Positions 1 to 8,092 are shown, counted from the first letter of the stretch. The stretch: 64,000 nt of DNA from Christensenella sp964438705 (GCA_964438705.1 CAYTKQ010000015.1:5086-69085); one strand, 5' to 3'. A program made the numbers and translations. The notes: a model not told the origin generated them from the letters alone.

Positions 1-2
1 TG

Positions 3-1352
3 TGCGTGGTACTGACCATCGACGCGGTCGCGCCGGCGGCGGCGATCGGCAATTCACAATATTTCTGGTGGATTTTGCTGCTGCTCGGTTTTTTTGTGCC
101 GTATGGCCTTGTGAACGCGGAGCTTGGAACGGCGTATGAGGACGAGGGCGGCCTGTGCGACTGGGTGAAGCGTGCCTTTGGAATCCGCACCGGTTCGCGT
201 GCCGCGTTTTATTATTGGATCAATTTCCCCATATGGATCACATCCACGCTCGTCATGTTCACACAGGTGTTCACAGCGACCACCGGCGTAAGTGTTCCGC
301 CCGTTCCGGCGCTGTGCATACAGCTTGGCATCGTGTGGCTGATGGTGCTGCTCTCGAACCATCACATCAGCGAAAGCAAATGGCTGGTGAACATCGGCGC
401 GCTCATCAAGGCGGGGCTTATCCTCGTGCTTGGCGGCATGGGGGTCTATGCGGCGGTGACGCGCGGCGTAGCAAACCCAACGGCCTCCTTTGCGGATTTT
501 TTGCCCAGCGCGGCAGGGCTGCCCTTCATTTCCATCATCATCTTCAACTTCATCGGCTTTGAGGTGGTCACCACCTATGCGTCAGATATGCAAAACCCTA
601 AAAAAGAGCTGCCCCGCGCGATCATCTGGGGCGGCGTGCTCATCACCGCGTTTTATCTGTTCGCGACCTTTGGCATCGGCGTGGCGGTGCCCACGGCAGA
701 GCTTTCCAAGGCCAGCGGCTTTATCGACAGCCTCGCCATCCTCGCGGGTACGCCGAACGGCCTGCTGATCCTCGTATGCGGCAGCCTGTTTATGTTCACC
801 CTTGTGACGAACATGCTGACGTGGTCGCTGGGCGTGAATTATGTGACGCAGCACGCGGCGGAGTATGGTACGCTGCCCAAGTTCCTCGCCTCCAAAAGCA
901 AAAAGGAGGGCATGCCCCTTGGCGCGAACCTCACCAATGGCGTGGTGATCTCCGTGCTGCTCATCATTGCGGCGGTGATGCAGGCGACGGGTGGAAACAT
1001 GGATGTGTTTTGGGTGTTCTTTGCGCTCAACGTCGATCTGCTGCTCGCGTGTTACCTGTTTTTGTTCCCCGCATTCTGGAAGCTGCGCAAAGCGGATCCG
1101 GAGCGCGAACGTCCCTTCCGCGTGAAAGGCGGCAAGGCGCGTGTGTTCCTTGTGGCGGCAATCCCCTTTGCGCTGCTGTGCATCACGCTGTTTTTTACCT
1201 TCTTCGAAGAACCGCCGGACGGGGGACAGCGCCTGAACGTGCCCATCCTGATTTGTGTGGCGGCGGCGGTGGCGGTGGGCGAGATCGTCGCGGCGCACAG
1301 CGTGAAAAAGCATAAGCAAAACGCAGAGCAGACAAAACAGGCCGTGCGGTGA
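3..1352 (+). CDS. APC-family amino acid permease, 5' end outside window
   Basis: Integral membrane transporter of the amino acid/polyamine/organocation (APC) superfamily; the substrate cannot be predicted. The frame is open to the left window edge, and the first visible residues (VLTIDAVAPAAAIG) match the end of the first membrane helix of this family, so the start codon and the first residues are missing. About eleven more hydrophobic segments follow, with the family-like PYGLVNAELG stretch after the second helix and a Lys-rich cytoplasmic tail at the C-terminus. The GTG at 6 is not a credible start because it cuts helix 1 and has no visible ribosome binding site. It lies 63 bases upstream of the next gene on the same strand, which has its own AGGAGG-type site. 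Confidence 0.85.
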   Translation, partial: CVVLTIDAVAPAAAIGNSQYFWWILLLLGFFVPYGLVNAELGTAYEDEGGLCDWVKRAFGIRTGSRAAFYYWINFPIWITSTLVMFTQVFTATTGVSVPPVPALCIQLGIVWLMVLLSNHHISESKWLVNIGALIKAGLILVLGGMGVYAAVTRGVANPTASFADFLPSAAGLPFISIIIFNFIGFEVVTTYASDMQNPKKELPRAIIWGGVLITAFYLFATFGIGVAVPTAELSKASGFIDSLAILAGTPNGLLILVCGSLFMFTLVTNMLTWSLGVNYVTQHAAEYGTLPKFLASKSKKEGMPLGANLTNGVVISVLLIIAAVMQATGGNMDVFWVFFALNVDLLLACYLFLFPAFWKLRKADPERERPFRVKGGKARVFLVAAIPFALLCITLFFTFFEEPPDGGQRLNVPILICVAAAVAVGEIVAAHSVKKHKQNAEQTKQAVR

Positions 1353-1415
1353 GGGGTGTTTTGTCCTGCGCGAAGCATTGTGCTATCATAAAACAAAAAA
1401 CGGAGGAATGATCCG

Positions 1416-1886
1416 ATGAAATTTTCAGCACCACTGCTCGTTGTGAAAGACCTTGAACGCTCCCGCGCCTTTTATCGCGAGGTGCTCGGCCTGCGCGTGA
1501 TTTCTGACTTTGGCGCGAACATTACGTTTACGGGAGGTGTATCGCTGCAAACGCGTGAATCGTGGGAGATATTCATTCAAAAAAGTGAAAACGAGATCGT
1601 GTTCGGCGGCAATGACGCGGAGCTGTATTTTGATGAAGACGACCTCGACTCCTTTCTTGCGCACCTCAAAACATTTGAAGGGATCGAATATGTACACACC
1701 GCGAAGGAGCATGCCTGGGGGCAGCGCGCGGTGCGTTTTTATGACCCGGATCGCCATATAATTGAGGTGGGGGAAAACATGAAGGTCGTGTGTCGACGTT
1801 TTCTGGACGGCGGAATGAGCGTGGAGCAGGTGCGCGAGCGTACCATGATGCCCGCGCGGTTTGTACAATCGTGTTTGAAAAAGTAA
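1416..1886 (+). CDS. Glyoxalase/bleomycin-resistance (VOC) family protein
   Basis: A 156-residue cytoplasmic protein of the vicinal oxygen chelate fold. The first half shows the typical opening (LLVVKDLERSRAFYREVLGL, residues 6-25), and the second half has the matching YDPDRHIIEVGE strand, where the Glu is the usual metal ligand of this fold. Members include glyoxalase I, dioxygenases and antibiotic-binding proteins; nothing here selects among them. The C-terminal 35 residues (FLDGGMSVEQVRERTMMP) extend beyond the core fold and look helical, as in many Bacillota VOC proteins of unknown function. The ATG is preceded by GGAGG at 8-base spacing. It is convergent with the membrane protein gene on the other strand, with only 4 bases between the stops. 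Confidence 0.85.
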   Translation: MKFSAPLLVVKDLERSRAFYREVLGLRVISDFGANITFTGGVSLQTRESWEIFIQKSENEIVFGGNDAELYFDEDDLDSFLAHLKTFEGIEYVHTAKEHAWGQRAVRFYDPDRHIIEVGENMKVVCRRFLDGGMSVEQVRERTMMPARFVQSCLKK

Positions 1887-1890
1887 AGGA

Positions 1891-2409
1891 TTATTTCGAC
1901 GAAAAATTACGGTTCGGCAGCTTCAGCCGCGCAAACACGAGCGCGCACACCAAGCCGATGAAAAAGCCGCACACCGCGCCCATGAGGGCGAGCACGGGCA
2001 AATAGTAGCCAACCTGCGGAGTGGCGGTGAGAAGCGCCGCCATAAAAAGCTGCGCCAGATTGTGCGTAATGCCGCCCACGACGCTCGTTTTGACGAGCGA
2101 AAGCTTCTTAAGCAGCAGGAACATCACAAGAATGGAGAGCAGCCCGCCCGCGAGCGAAAAGAGCAGCATGGTCATGTTGCCAGACAGCATGGCGCTCAGC
2201 AGGCTGCGCACCACGCAGATGAGCGCTGCCCACGAAAGGCCGAGGGAATAGAGCGCAAACAAAGAGACCACGTTCGCGAGGCCCAGCTTGAAGCCGGGCA
2301 GGGGCAGCAGCGACGAAACCGCGCCGTCGATCAGCGAAAGGGCGAGCGCAATGCCGCACAGCACAGCGGCGAGCACAAATTTTGAGGTTCTGTTATCCTG
2401 TAACGCCAT
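1891..2409 (-). CDS. Gx-type membrane protein (heptaprenyl diphosphate synthase component I family; EetB-like)
   Basis: A 172-residue integral membrane protein with about five hydrophobic helices. It matches the family variously annotated heptaprenyl diphosphate synthase component I or Gx transporter (ECF S-component-like), recognised by LPGFKLGLANVVSLFALYSLG near residues 35-55 and a GGITHNLAQL segment. In Listeria-type flavin-based electron transfer loci a protein of this family (EetB) sits beside an EetA/NusG-II protein and an ApbE flavin transferase, the same trio as here. The start chosen is the ATG at 2409, preceded by GGAGGCGG; longer in-frame starts lie inside the upstream gene and lack a site. 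It overlaps the NusG-II gene by 17 bases, implying translational coupling. The biochemical role is inferred, not shown. Confidence 0.8.
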   Translation of the reverse strand: MALQDNRTSKFVLAAVLCGIALALSLIDGAVSSLLPLPGFKLGLANVVSLFALYSLGLSWAALICVVRSLLSAMLSGNMTMLLFSLAGGLLSILVMFLLLKKLSLVKTSVVGGITHNLAQLFMAALLTATPQVGYYLPVLALMGAVCGFFIGLVCALVFARLKLPNRNFSSK

Positions 2410-2758
2410 CGATCTCCGCCTCCTCTCCCGTGATGGTGACGGTCGCGCCGTTGGGCGCGCATACGATGCTTTCCCCCGCGTGAGCGACCGCGCCCGTTTT
2501 TTCGCACTGGCGGTTGGGGCAGGTGGTGTGCGCAACGCGCACCGCGCCGTCCCTGATCTCGAACACGGTGTGGTATGTTCCGTCTATTTCGTAAGTCGCG
2601 TCTTCCAAAAGAGGCAGGGAGGCGAGGATTTCGCCGTTGTGCCTAAAAACCGCCATGCCGCCCGCCGCGCGAGGCAGGGTAAAAAACCACAGCAAAAGGA
2701 TCGCCGCGACGAGGGCGACCGTGAAGATGACATCGGATTTTGAGATCAGCTTTTTCAT
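2393..2758 (-). CDS. NusG domain II-containing membrane-anchored protein (EetA-like)
   Basis: A 121-residue protein with an N-terminal membrane anchor (residues 8-30) followed by an extracytoplasmic NusG domain II. The conserved CPNRQC motif, two Cys spaced as CxxxxC near residues 80-85, is visible, followed by the family-typical strand VCAPNGATVTI. This stand-alone domain family is found with ApbE and Gx-family proteins in respiratory or flavin-electron-transfer contexts and is the EetA type in extracellular electron transfer loci. The gene overlaps apbE upstream by 4 bases and the Gx gene downstream by 17, so all are probably one operon. The name refers to a fold, not to transcription elongation factor NusG. 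Confidence 0.8.
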   Translation of the reverse strand: MKKLISKSDVIFTVALVAAILLLWFFTLPRAAGGMAVFRHNGEILASLPLLEDATYEIDGTYHTVFEIRDGAVRVAHTTCPNRQCEKTGAVAHAGESIVCAPNGATVTITGEEAEIDGVTG

Positions 2759-3744
2759 ATCAGCGTATAAGCCCCGTTCTTGATCTCCAGTCCGTATTTT
2801 TGCGCAAAGCCATCCGTTGTGATGATTTTTTTATCATCTGTGAGGAACAGCGCGTCTACCCCGTGCTGTTCGGCAAAGGGAACGCCTGCCTCCGGCCCCA
2901 TCACAAAGAGCGCGGTGGAATAGATGTCCGACAAAATACCGCTGTCGCACACCACGCTCACAGCCGCAAGACCGTTTTCCACGGGTGCGCCCGTTTTGGG
3001 GTCGATGATGTGGTGGTAATATTTCCCGTTTTCCACAAATCCCCGTTCGTATGTGCCCGAGGTGGAAACGAACTTCGTATCGAGGGTGAGGACCGCCATG
3101 TAGTCGTTCTCGCTGCCTTCCGGGTCGCGAATCCCGATTTTATAGCTGCCGCCGTCCGGCTTTTTGCCCGTGGCATAGATGCTGCCGCCAAGCGAGATGA
3201 TGGCGGAGGATACATCGTTTTGCGAAAAATTCAACGCGAGTCGGTCGAGCGCATAACCCTTGACCGCGCCGCCGAGGTCGATGGTTGTTCCGCCGGCGTC
3301 CGCCGTTGTGCCATCAAGCGTGACACGGCGGTAATCTGCCACCGCAAGCAGCGCTTGCAGCTCTTCACTAGAAGGCACGCGGGTGTTTTCTGTGCCAAAG
3401 CCCCATGCCGCCATCACAGAGCCGAGCGCAGGAGAAAACGCACCGTTTGTATCGCGCGCGGCTTCAAGGGACGTTTTTAAGACATCCGCCGTTTGGGTTG
3501 CCAGTTCTGTTTCTCCGCCCGCGTTTAAGCGGCCTATGTCGCTCGTTTCGATGGTTTTTGACATTTTGTTTTCGATGTCGCGCAGAAGCTGTTCGTTTTC
3601 CTTTAAAATGGAATCATTTTCGGCATAGACCATTTGCGTGATGATGGTGTCCATCGCAAAGGTTTCGGAGGTTTGGGCCGGGGGCGCGCATGCGCATAAA
3701 AACAGGAAGCAGGCCGCAAGCGCGGCAAACACGAAACGCTTCAT
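2755..3744 (-). CDS. apbE: FAD:protein FMN transferase (ApbE), lipoprotein
   Basis: Transfers FMN from FAD to a Thr of target flavoproteins on the outer face of the membrane. The 329-residue length fits the family. The N-terminus is a lipoprotein signal with lipobox LCAC (residues 16-19), so the enzyme is predicted to be membrane anchored and extracellular. Family motifs are visible: the FAMDTIITQMVYA segment near the start, GGAVKGYALDRL in the centre, LGGSIYATG, and the Mg-binding HHIIDPKTGAP. Its acceptor protein is not visible; no FMN-binding lipoprotein or Rnf/Nqr subunit lies in the window. The ATG at 3744 overlaps the stop of a 27-residue membrane peptide by 4 bases. Confidence 0.92.
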   Translation of the reverse strand: MKRFVFAALAACFLFLCACAPPAQTSETFAMDTIITQMVYAENDSILKENEQLLRDIENKMSKTIETSDIGRLNAGGETELATQTADVLKTSLEAARDTNGAFSPALGSVMAAWGFGTENTRVPSSEELQALLAVADYRRVTLDGTTADAGGTTIDLGGAVKGYALDRLALNFSQNDVSSAIISLGGSIYATGKKPDGGSYKIGIRDPEGSENDYMAVLTLDTKFVSTSGTYERGFVENGKYYHHIIDPKTGAPVENGLAAVSVVCDSGILSDIYSTALFVMGPEAGVPFAEQHGVDALFLTDDKKIITTDGFAQKYGLEIKNGAYTLI

Positions 3745-3824
3745 TTTGCGGAAAGCACCAAAAATATGATCGCTGCCGCAAGAAAGGGCAGTATAAACAA
3801 CAACCGTTTTAAACCAAGCTTCAT
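3741..3824 (-). CDS. 27-residue single-helix membrane peptide, coupled to apbE
   Basis: A very short but well-formed gene. The ATG at 3824 is preceded by GGGGG at about 4-base spacing, and the frame stops at 3741-3743 inside an ATGA overlap with the apbE start. The peptide (MKLGLKRLLFILPFLAAAII and then FLVLSAK) has a basic N-terminus, one hydrophobic stretch long enough to cross the membrane, and a Lys at the end. An extended -10 box (TGGTATAAT, reverse complement near 3855-3863) lies upstream on the minus strand. The peptide could be a leader that couples apbE translation or a small subunit of the membrane complex. Evidence is the ribosome site, overlap and hydrophobic pattern only; no family is recognised. 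Confidence 0.55.
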   Translation of the reverse strand: MKLGLKRLLFILPFLAAAIIFLVLSAK

Positions 3825-3874
3825 AAAATTCCCCCGTTTGATTGATCTTTGAACATTATACCACACGTTTTGCG

Positions 3875-3903
3875 TTGATAAAACCGCGCTTTTATGGTAT
3901 ATT
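3875..3903 (+). promoter_or_regulatory. Predicted promoter of argS
   Basis: TTGATA (3875-3880), 17-base spacer, TATATT (3898-3903). It faces away from the apbE operon promoter, so the two operons are divergently transcribed. Confidence 0.6.
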
Positions 3904-3933
3904 TATACCTGTTATCAAAAAGTGAGGCGGAAA

Positions 3934-5631
3934 ATGGGAATGGATTTAAAAACCGCGTTGGCGGAAAAAATTGCGGCGGCGGCAGGGCTTGCGAACGAAC
4001 AGATCATGGAGATGCTGGAAACGCCGCCCGACCCGAAAATGGGAGACGCGGCGCTGCCGTGTTTTAAGCTGGCAAAGGAGCTGAGAAAAGCACCTCCGGT
4101 GATCGCGCAGGAGCTTTCCGAACGGATGCAAGCGCCTGATTTTGTGGCGCGCGTGGAGGTTGCGGGCGGCTACCTTAATTTCTTTTACGACAGAGGATAT
4201 TACGCGAACGGCGTGCTTCATACGCTGGAAAAAGCGGGTGAAGACTGGGGCCGGTCAGATTTGGGCGCGGGCAAGACGGTGGTGATCGACTATTCCTCCG
4301 TCAACATCGCAAAGCCCTTCCACATCGGGCATCTTTCTTCGACCGCAATTGGCAGCGCGCTTTACAAGATATACAAATTCTTGGGCTATGACGTGGTGGG
4401 CGTGAATCACCTGGGCGACTGGGGCACGCAGTTTGGCAAGCTGATCGCGGCCTACAAGCTGTGGGGGGACGACGACGAAATCAACCGCGACTCCGTGGCG
4501 GCGATGCTGAAATTGTATGTGCGCTTCCACGACGAGGCGGAGCAGGACGAGAGCCTCAACGAGCAGGGCCGCGCGTGGTTCAAAAAGATCGAGGACGCAG
4601 ACGAAGAAGCTCTGCGCATCTTCGAATGGTTCAAGGAGCTGACGCTCAAAGAGGCAAAACGGGTGTATGCACTTTTAGACGTGCAGTTCGACAGCTTTGC
4701 GGGGGAGAGTTTTTACAACGACAAAATCCCCGCCGTTTTGGACGAGCTGAGGCAAAAGCATCTGCTCGAGCAGAGCGAGGGCGCGTTTGTGGTGCGCCTC
4801 GATGAAGAGGAGCTGCCCCCCGCGATCATTTTGAAATCCGATGGAACGACGCTGTATGCGACGCGCGATCTGGCGGCGGCGGAATACCGCAAGAAAACCT
4901 ATGATTTTTACAGGAACCTGTATGTGGTGGCCTATCAGCAAAGCCTGCATTTCAAGCAGATCTTCGCGGTGCTCAGCAAGATGGGCTATGAATGGTCGCA
5001 GGATTGCGAGCATGTGGCGTTTGGCATGGTGTCCCTCGCGGACGGCACGATGTCTACCCGCAAGGGCAAGATCGTGCTTTTGGAGGATGTGCTCAGCAAG
5101 GCGGTGGAAAAGACGCTCGCCGTCATCGAGGAGAAGAATCCCAACCTCGAGAACAAGGAGCAGGTGGCTTCGGACATCGGCATCGGCGCGGTGATTTTTT
5201 CGACGCTTTCGCAAAGCCGCATCAAGGACATCACCTTTTCGTTCGACCGCGTGCTGAATTTCGACGGGGAGACGGGGCCGTATGTTCAGTATACGCACAC
5301 GCGGTGCGCGTCCGTCATTGCGCGGCACGAGGAAAACGACGCAGGGCTCGATATGGAGGCGCTTTTGGACGACGACGCGTTCGCAGTGCTCAAGCTGCTT
5401 GCGGCCTTTCCGCAGACGGTGGTCGCCGCGAGCGAAAAGAACGAGCCGTTTTTTGTGACGCGCTATCTCGTCGATCTGGCGCAGGCGTTCAACAAGTATT
5501 ATTACGAGCACCGCATCATCGACGGCGACGCGGCGCGCACCAACGCACGCATTTCTCTTGCGCGGGCGGTGAAAAACACGCTGAAAACAGGGCTTAGCCT
5601 GCTCGGCATCAAAGCGCCGGACAAGATGTGA
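3934..5631 (+). CDS. argS: Arginyl-tRNA synthetase
   Basis: Charges tRNA-Arg with arginine in the cytoplasm. It is a class I synthetase of normal length (565 residues). Order of domains: N-terminal Arg-tRNA additional domain (residues 1-85), then the Rossmann catalytic domain with the HIGH motif in PFHIGHL around residue 130 and the MSTRKG form of the KMSKS loop near residue 373, then the C-terminal DALR anticodon-binding domain with QYTHTR and the family end RISLARAVKNTLKTGLSLLGI. The ATG at 3934 has GAGG six bases upstream; ATG at 3940 and GTG at 3922 are alternatives. A tRNA-Arg(ACG) gene lies at the far end of the window but is not linked. Confidence 0.97.
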   Translation: MGMDLKTALAEKIAAAAGLANEQIMEMLETPPDPKMGDAALPCFKLAKELRKAPPVIAQELSERMQAPDFVARVEVAGGYLNFFYDRGYYANGVLHTLEKAGEDWGRSDLGAGKTVVIDYSSVNIAKPFHIGHLSSTAIGSALYKIYKFLGYDVVGVNHLGDWGTQFGKLIAAYKLWGDDDEINRDSVAAMLKLYVRFHDEAEQDESLNEQGRAWFKKIEDADEEALRIFEWFKELTLKEAKRVYALLDVQFDSFAGESFYNDKIPAVLDELRQKHLLEQSEGAFVVRLDEEELPPAIILKSDGTTLYATRDLAAAEYRKKTYDFYRNLYVVAYQQSLHFKQIFAVLSKMGYEWSQDCEHVAFGMVSLADGTMSTRKGKIVLLEDVLSKAVEKTLAVIEEKNPNLENKEQVASDIGIGAVIFSTLSQSRIKDITFSFDRVLNFDGETGPYVQYTHTRCASVIARHEENDAGLDMEALLDDDAFAVLKLLAAFPQTVVAASEKNEPFFVTRYLVDLAQAFNKYYYEHRIIDGDAARTNARISLARAVKNTLKTGLSLLGIKAPDKM

Positions 5632-5641
5632 CGTGCCGTTC

Positions 5642-6289
5642 TTACAACACGATATCGAGCAGCGCTGCGGGCGTGTCGACCAGATACGCGGCATGTGCCT
5701 CGATCAGCGCCTCTTTCGCGCGGAACCCCCACGTTACGCCGACGCACGGGATGCCGGCGCAACGCGCCGTTTCAACGTCCACCTCGGAATCGCCCACGTA
5801 GAGGGTTTCCTCTTTTGAAACGCCGAGCTCTTCCATTGCAAGCAGCACGCCGTCCGGCGCGGGCTTTTTGCGCACCGTTTCGCTTTCGCCCACGGCGCTC
5901 ATCAAAAATCCATCAAAATATTTGTCGCTCAACAGCTTGACTGCCGCGTCGAATTTGTTGGAAACCACTGCCGTCTTTACGCCGCGATCCCGCAGCGTTT
6001 TCAGCAGTTCCATCACGCCGTCATACGGGCGCGTCTGATCGCTCATGTGGTCCTTATACCAGATTTTAAACGCCTCCGAAAATTCCGCTTGTGTTTTTGC
6101 GTCCGTTCCTTCCGGAAGCACGGAGCGGGCCAGTACATTCAAACCGTTCCCCATAAAACCGGCGATCTCCGCCGCTGTCCTCGCCGGATACCCCATTTGC
6201 TCCAGCACATGGTTGACGCTGTCCTTCAGGTCGTCGAGCGTGTTGAGGATCGTGCCGTCCATATCGAATATCACCGCATTGTATTTCAT
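5642..6289 (-). CDS. HAD-family hydrolase, phosphoglycolate phosphatase type
   Basis: A 215-residue cytoplasmic phosphatase of the haloacid dehalogenase superfamily, subfamily IA. The nucleophile motif DMDGTILNT is at residues 9-17, motif II is VVSNK, motif III Lys lies in KKPAPDGVL, and motif IV is VGDSEVDVE. The helical cap between motifs I and II is of the size seen in phosphoglycolate phosphatase (Gph) and pyrophosphatase PpaX; the real substrate is not predictable. The ATG is preceded by AAGGATGG. It is convergent with argS, with 10 bases between the stops, so transcripts probably overlap. A second, different HAD protein is encoded at 23143-23784. Confidence 0.88.
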   Translation of the reverse strand: MKYNAVIFDMDGTILNTLDDLKDSVNHVLEQMGYPARTAAEIAGFMGNGLNVLARSVLPEGTDAKTQAEFSEAFKIWYKDHMSDQTRPYDGVMELLKTLRDRGVKTAVVSNKFDAAVKLLSDKYFDGFLMSAVGESETVRKKPAPDGVLLAMEELGVSKEETLYVGDSEVDVETARCAGIPCVGVTWGFRAKEALIEAHAAYLVDTPAALLDIVL

Positions 6290-6449
6290 CTAAAAAACCA
6301 TCCTTTTGTCATCAAAATGGCTTAATATAAAGCCAAATCGTGAATAATTTGTAAAATCCACCTCCTATTGTAACACAAATTTTGTGCATCTGTTATAATT
6401 GCATTACGAAAGACAGAAACGATGGCGTTTTTGAGATATAGGAGTCACT

Positions 6450-7292
6450 ATGAGAAAATTGGTTGTGCTGACCGCCGTGCTGCTTGTTTCGGCGATCGGC
6501 GTTACAGCTTGTTCCGTTCCAAACATCGGAAAAATGGAGATCATCAACGCGGTGAAGGGAGCCGCGGAGGAAGCGCAGGAGCCAGCGACGCAAGACGCCG
6601 CTGCCGCGCAGGATGCGCAGGACCCGAATGCGGGGGGCGCTGCCGCAAGCGATGAAGGGCAGGACCCGGCTGTGGAAGAGAACGTTCCTGAGGTTGCCGC
6701 GCAAAACGAAAAAGAAGCGGGCGGCAAGGAGGAAAAAGAGGGCAAGGACGATCCCAAAAAGTATGCGGAGCGCATTGAATGCAAAACAGCCGTGATCGGC
6801 GGCAATAATATGATCGTGCAGGTGAAAAACAACAACGATATGCCGATCCCCACGCTTACGGTGCACGTCAATTATCAGGACGGCAAAAAGAGTTATGATT
6901 TCTATCAGGTGCCGTCGGGCGGGCAGATCGTGATCCCTGTGGAAAAGGGAGAGGGCGATCTTCCTCCTGCCGTATCGGCGGACGTATCGGTTTGCATGGA
7001 TGAAAACGAGTATACCGGCCTTTCCTCCCTGTTGAACGTCGAGCAGAGCAAGACGAACAGCGCCTACAAGCTGACCGTGACCAATACGGCGGACATCGCG
7101 TGCCGGAAAATGAGCATTGCAGTCCTGTTTTCAAACGAAACGGGCGTGATCTGCGTGCTGACCACCTCCGCGCCGGAACCACTGGCGCCGGGCGCGAGCA
7201 CCACCTTTACCTTCACCCTGCCCCAAAGCTTCACGGACGCGGGCGTATCCTTCACGAACGCAGCGTATGTGATGAACGAGGCGGTGGGCTGA
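6450..7292 (+). CDS. Putative lipoprotein with acidic Ala/Glu-rich linker
   Basis: A 280-residue predicted lipoprotein of unknown function. The signal peptide ends in lipobox VTAC with Cys at residue 21. Residues 30-105 are a low-complexity linker rich in Ala, Glu, Gln, Asp and Lys, likely a flexible spacer through the cell wall. The C-terminal 170 residues look like two beta-rich modules (DMPIPTLTVHVNYQDGKKSY and later CRKMSIAVLFSNETG), reminiscent of extracytoplasmic immunoglobulin-like domains; I do not recognise a named family. The ATG follows AGGAG at 6-base spacing, a TATAAT box lies at 6394-6399, and a strong terminator follows the stop, so it is probably a single-gene transcript. Confidence 0.75.
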   Translation: MRKLVVLTAVLLVSAIGVTACSVPNIGKMEIINAVKGAAEEAQEPATQDAAAAQDAQDPNAGGAAASDEGQDPAVEENVPEVAAQNEKEAGGKEEKEGKDDPKKYAERIECKTAVIGGNNMIVQVKNNNDMPIPTLTVHVNYQDGKKSYDFYQVPSGGQIVIPVEKGEGDLPPAVSADVSVCMDENEYTGLSSLLNVEQSKTNSAYKLTVTNTADIACRKMSIAVLFSNETGVICVLTTSAPEPLAPGASTTFTFTLPQSFTDAGVSFTNAAYVMNEAVG

Positions 7293-7308
7293 GCAAGGAT
7301 TAAATAAG

Positions 7309-7348
7309 AAAAGACCAATGGAACAAAATTGATCCATTGGTCTTTTTT
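7309..7348. terminator. Intrinsic terminator, probably bidirectional
   Basis: Twelve-base perfect stem (AAGACCAATGGA at 7311-7322 with its complement at 7333-7344), ten-base loop, then a T run. It lies between the plus-strand lipoprotein gene and the minus-strand XRE gene and has T-rich tails on both strands. Confidence 0.85.
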
Positions 7349-7369
7349 GCTGTGCTGACATTCGGGCCA

Positions 7370-7618
7370 TTATTCATGCGGCTTTATCCCTTGAAAGAAC
7401 TCCGCAAAATCCACATCATAAACTTGCTGTAATGCGACCAAATCCGTCACCTTGATATTACGTTTCCCAAGTTCTATTTTTGAATAAGCACTTCTCTCAA
7501 GGAGACTTCCAAGCAAATTTATTTTGGCAGTAAGCGCCTCCTGCGACAACCCCGATTCTTTCCGTAAGCGTTTTAAATTTGTAGATAAGCTAACGTTTTG
7601 GACAAGCATATTTCTCAT
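7370..7618 (-). CDS. XRE-family helix-turn-helix regulator
   Basis: An 82-residue DNA-binding protein made of little more than one lambda-repressor-type HTH (residues 11-72): LKRLRKESGLSQEALTAKI, an unusually long loop NLLGSLLERSAYSKIELGKR, then VTDLVALQQVYDVDFAEFF. The ATG is preceded by AAGGGGTG. It is transcribed away from the 118-residue gene at 7736, and the 117-base space between them holds a promoter and two inverted repeats, so this protein is the likely repressor of itself and of that neighbour. The target is inferred from position only. Confidence 0.85.
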   Translation of the reverse strand: MRNMLVQNVSLSTNLKRLRKESGLSQEALTAKINLLGSLLERSAYSKIELGKRNIKVTDLVALQQVYDVDFAEFFQGIKPHE

Positions 7619-7640
7619 AATAGCACCCCTTAAAAACGAG

Positions 7641-7711
7641 ACTCATAGGTCGCAATTTTTACTTGATTATAGTATGAGTTCGATGATATAATTGGGACGT
7701 ATAAGTCCCAA
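7641..7711 (+). promoter_or_regulatory. Divergent promoter region with two inverted repeats
   Basis: Promoter for the rightward gene: TTGATT (7663-7668), 18-base spacer, TATAAT (7687-7692). Inverted repeat 1 overlaps the last base of the -10: TTGGGAC at 7692-7698 and GTCCCAA at 7705-7711 with a 6-base centre. Inverted repeat 2 flanks the -35: ACTCATA at 7641-7647 and TATGAGT at 7673-7679. Both are placed where a repressor would block polymerase. Confidence 0.55.
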
Positions 7712-7735
7712 AATGCTTTATAAGGAGAAATAATC

Positions 7736-8092
7736 ATGTCGAATAAAAAAATGTTGGAATGTTTGGAGCAGAATGTAGATGGACTTGAAAAAATTCAAAA
7801 CCTGATGATGTTTGAAGACCCGCTCGTATACGATGATCTCATTCAGGAAATCAGAATAGATCACTTCTATGGCTACGAAGCGCTGTTGCCTGTCATGCTG
7901 ATATCGACAGACGACCCTGTTATTGCGCGAACAGGCAAGCGTCTTTTGCTCCAGCTTTATTGCGAGAAGTTACAGGAAGTCGGCGGACGACAGATTGTTG
8001 ACCGTGTGACAGAGATTTTGACAGACGAAAAAGAGCGATGGGATAAAAGGATCAAGCGTCTGCTCAAACTGAAAAAGCAAAATAAGTTGTAA
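7736..8092 (+). CDS. Conserved-looking small protein of unknown function
   Basis: A 118-residue soluble protein. I do not recognise a family. It is mostly helical, with acidic and hydrophobic alternation in residues 1-60 (LEKIQNLMMFEDPLVYDDLI), a central segment (GYEALLPVMLISTDDPVIAR) and a very basic C-terminus (RWDKRIKRLLKLKKQNKL) that could contact nucleic acid. The ATG follows AAGGAG at 8-base spacing. It is divergent from an XRE regulator and shares operators with it, an arrangement common in small mobile or stress modules. The base composition is a little more AT-rich than the neighbours, which would agree with acquisition of the pair. Confidence 0.65.
   Translation: MSNKKMLECLEQNVDGLEKIQNLMMFEDPLVYDDLIQEIRIDHFYGYEALLPVMLISTDDPVIARTGKRLLLQLYCEKLQEVGGRQIVDRVTEILTDEKERWDKRIKRLLKLKKQNKL

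Noticed and set aside
4675..5694. A 339-residue open frame antisense to argS
   Set aside because: It mirrors the high-GC third-position pattern of argS, has no ribosome site, and encodes a His/Arg-rich sequence with no family character. The same holds for 10986-12230, 24620-25471 and 44153-45163.
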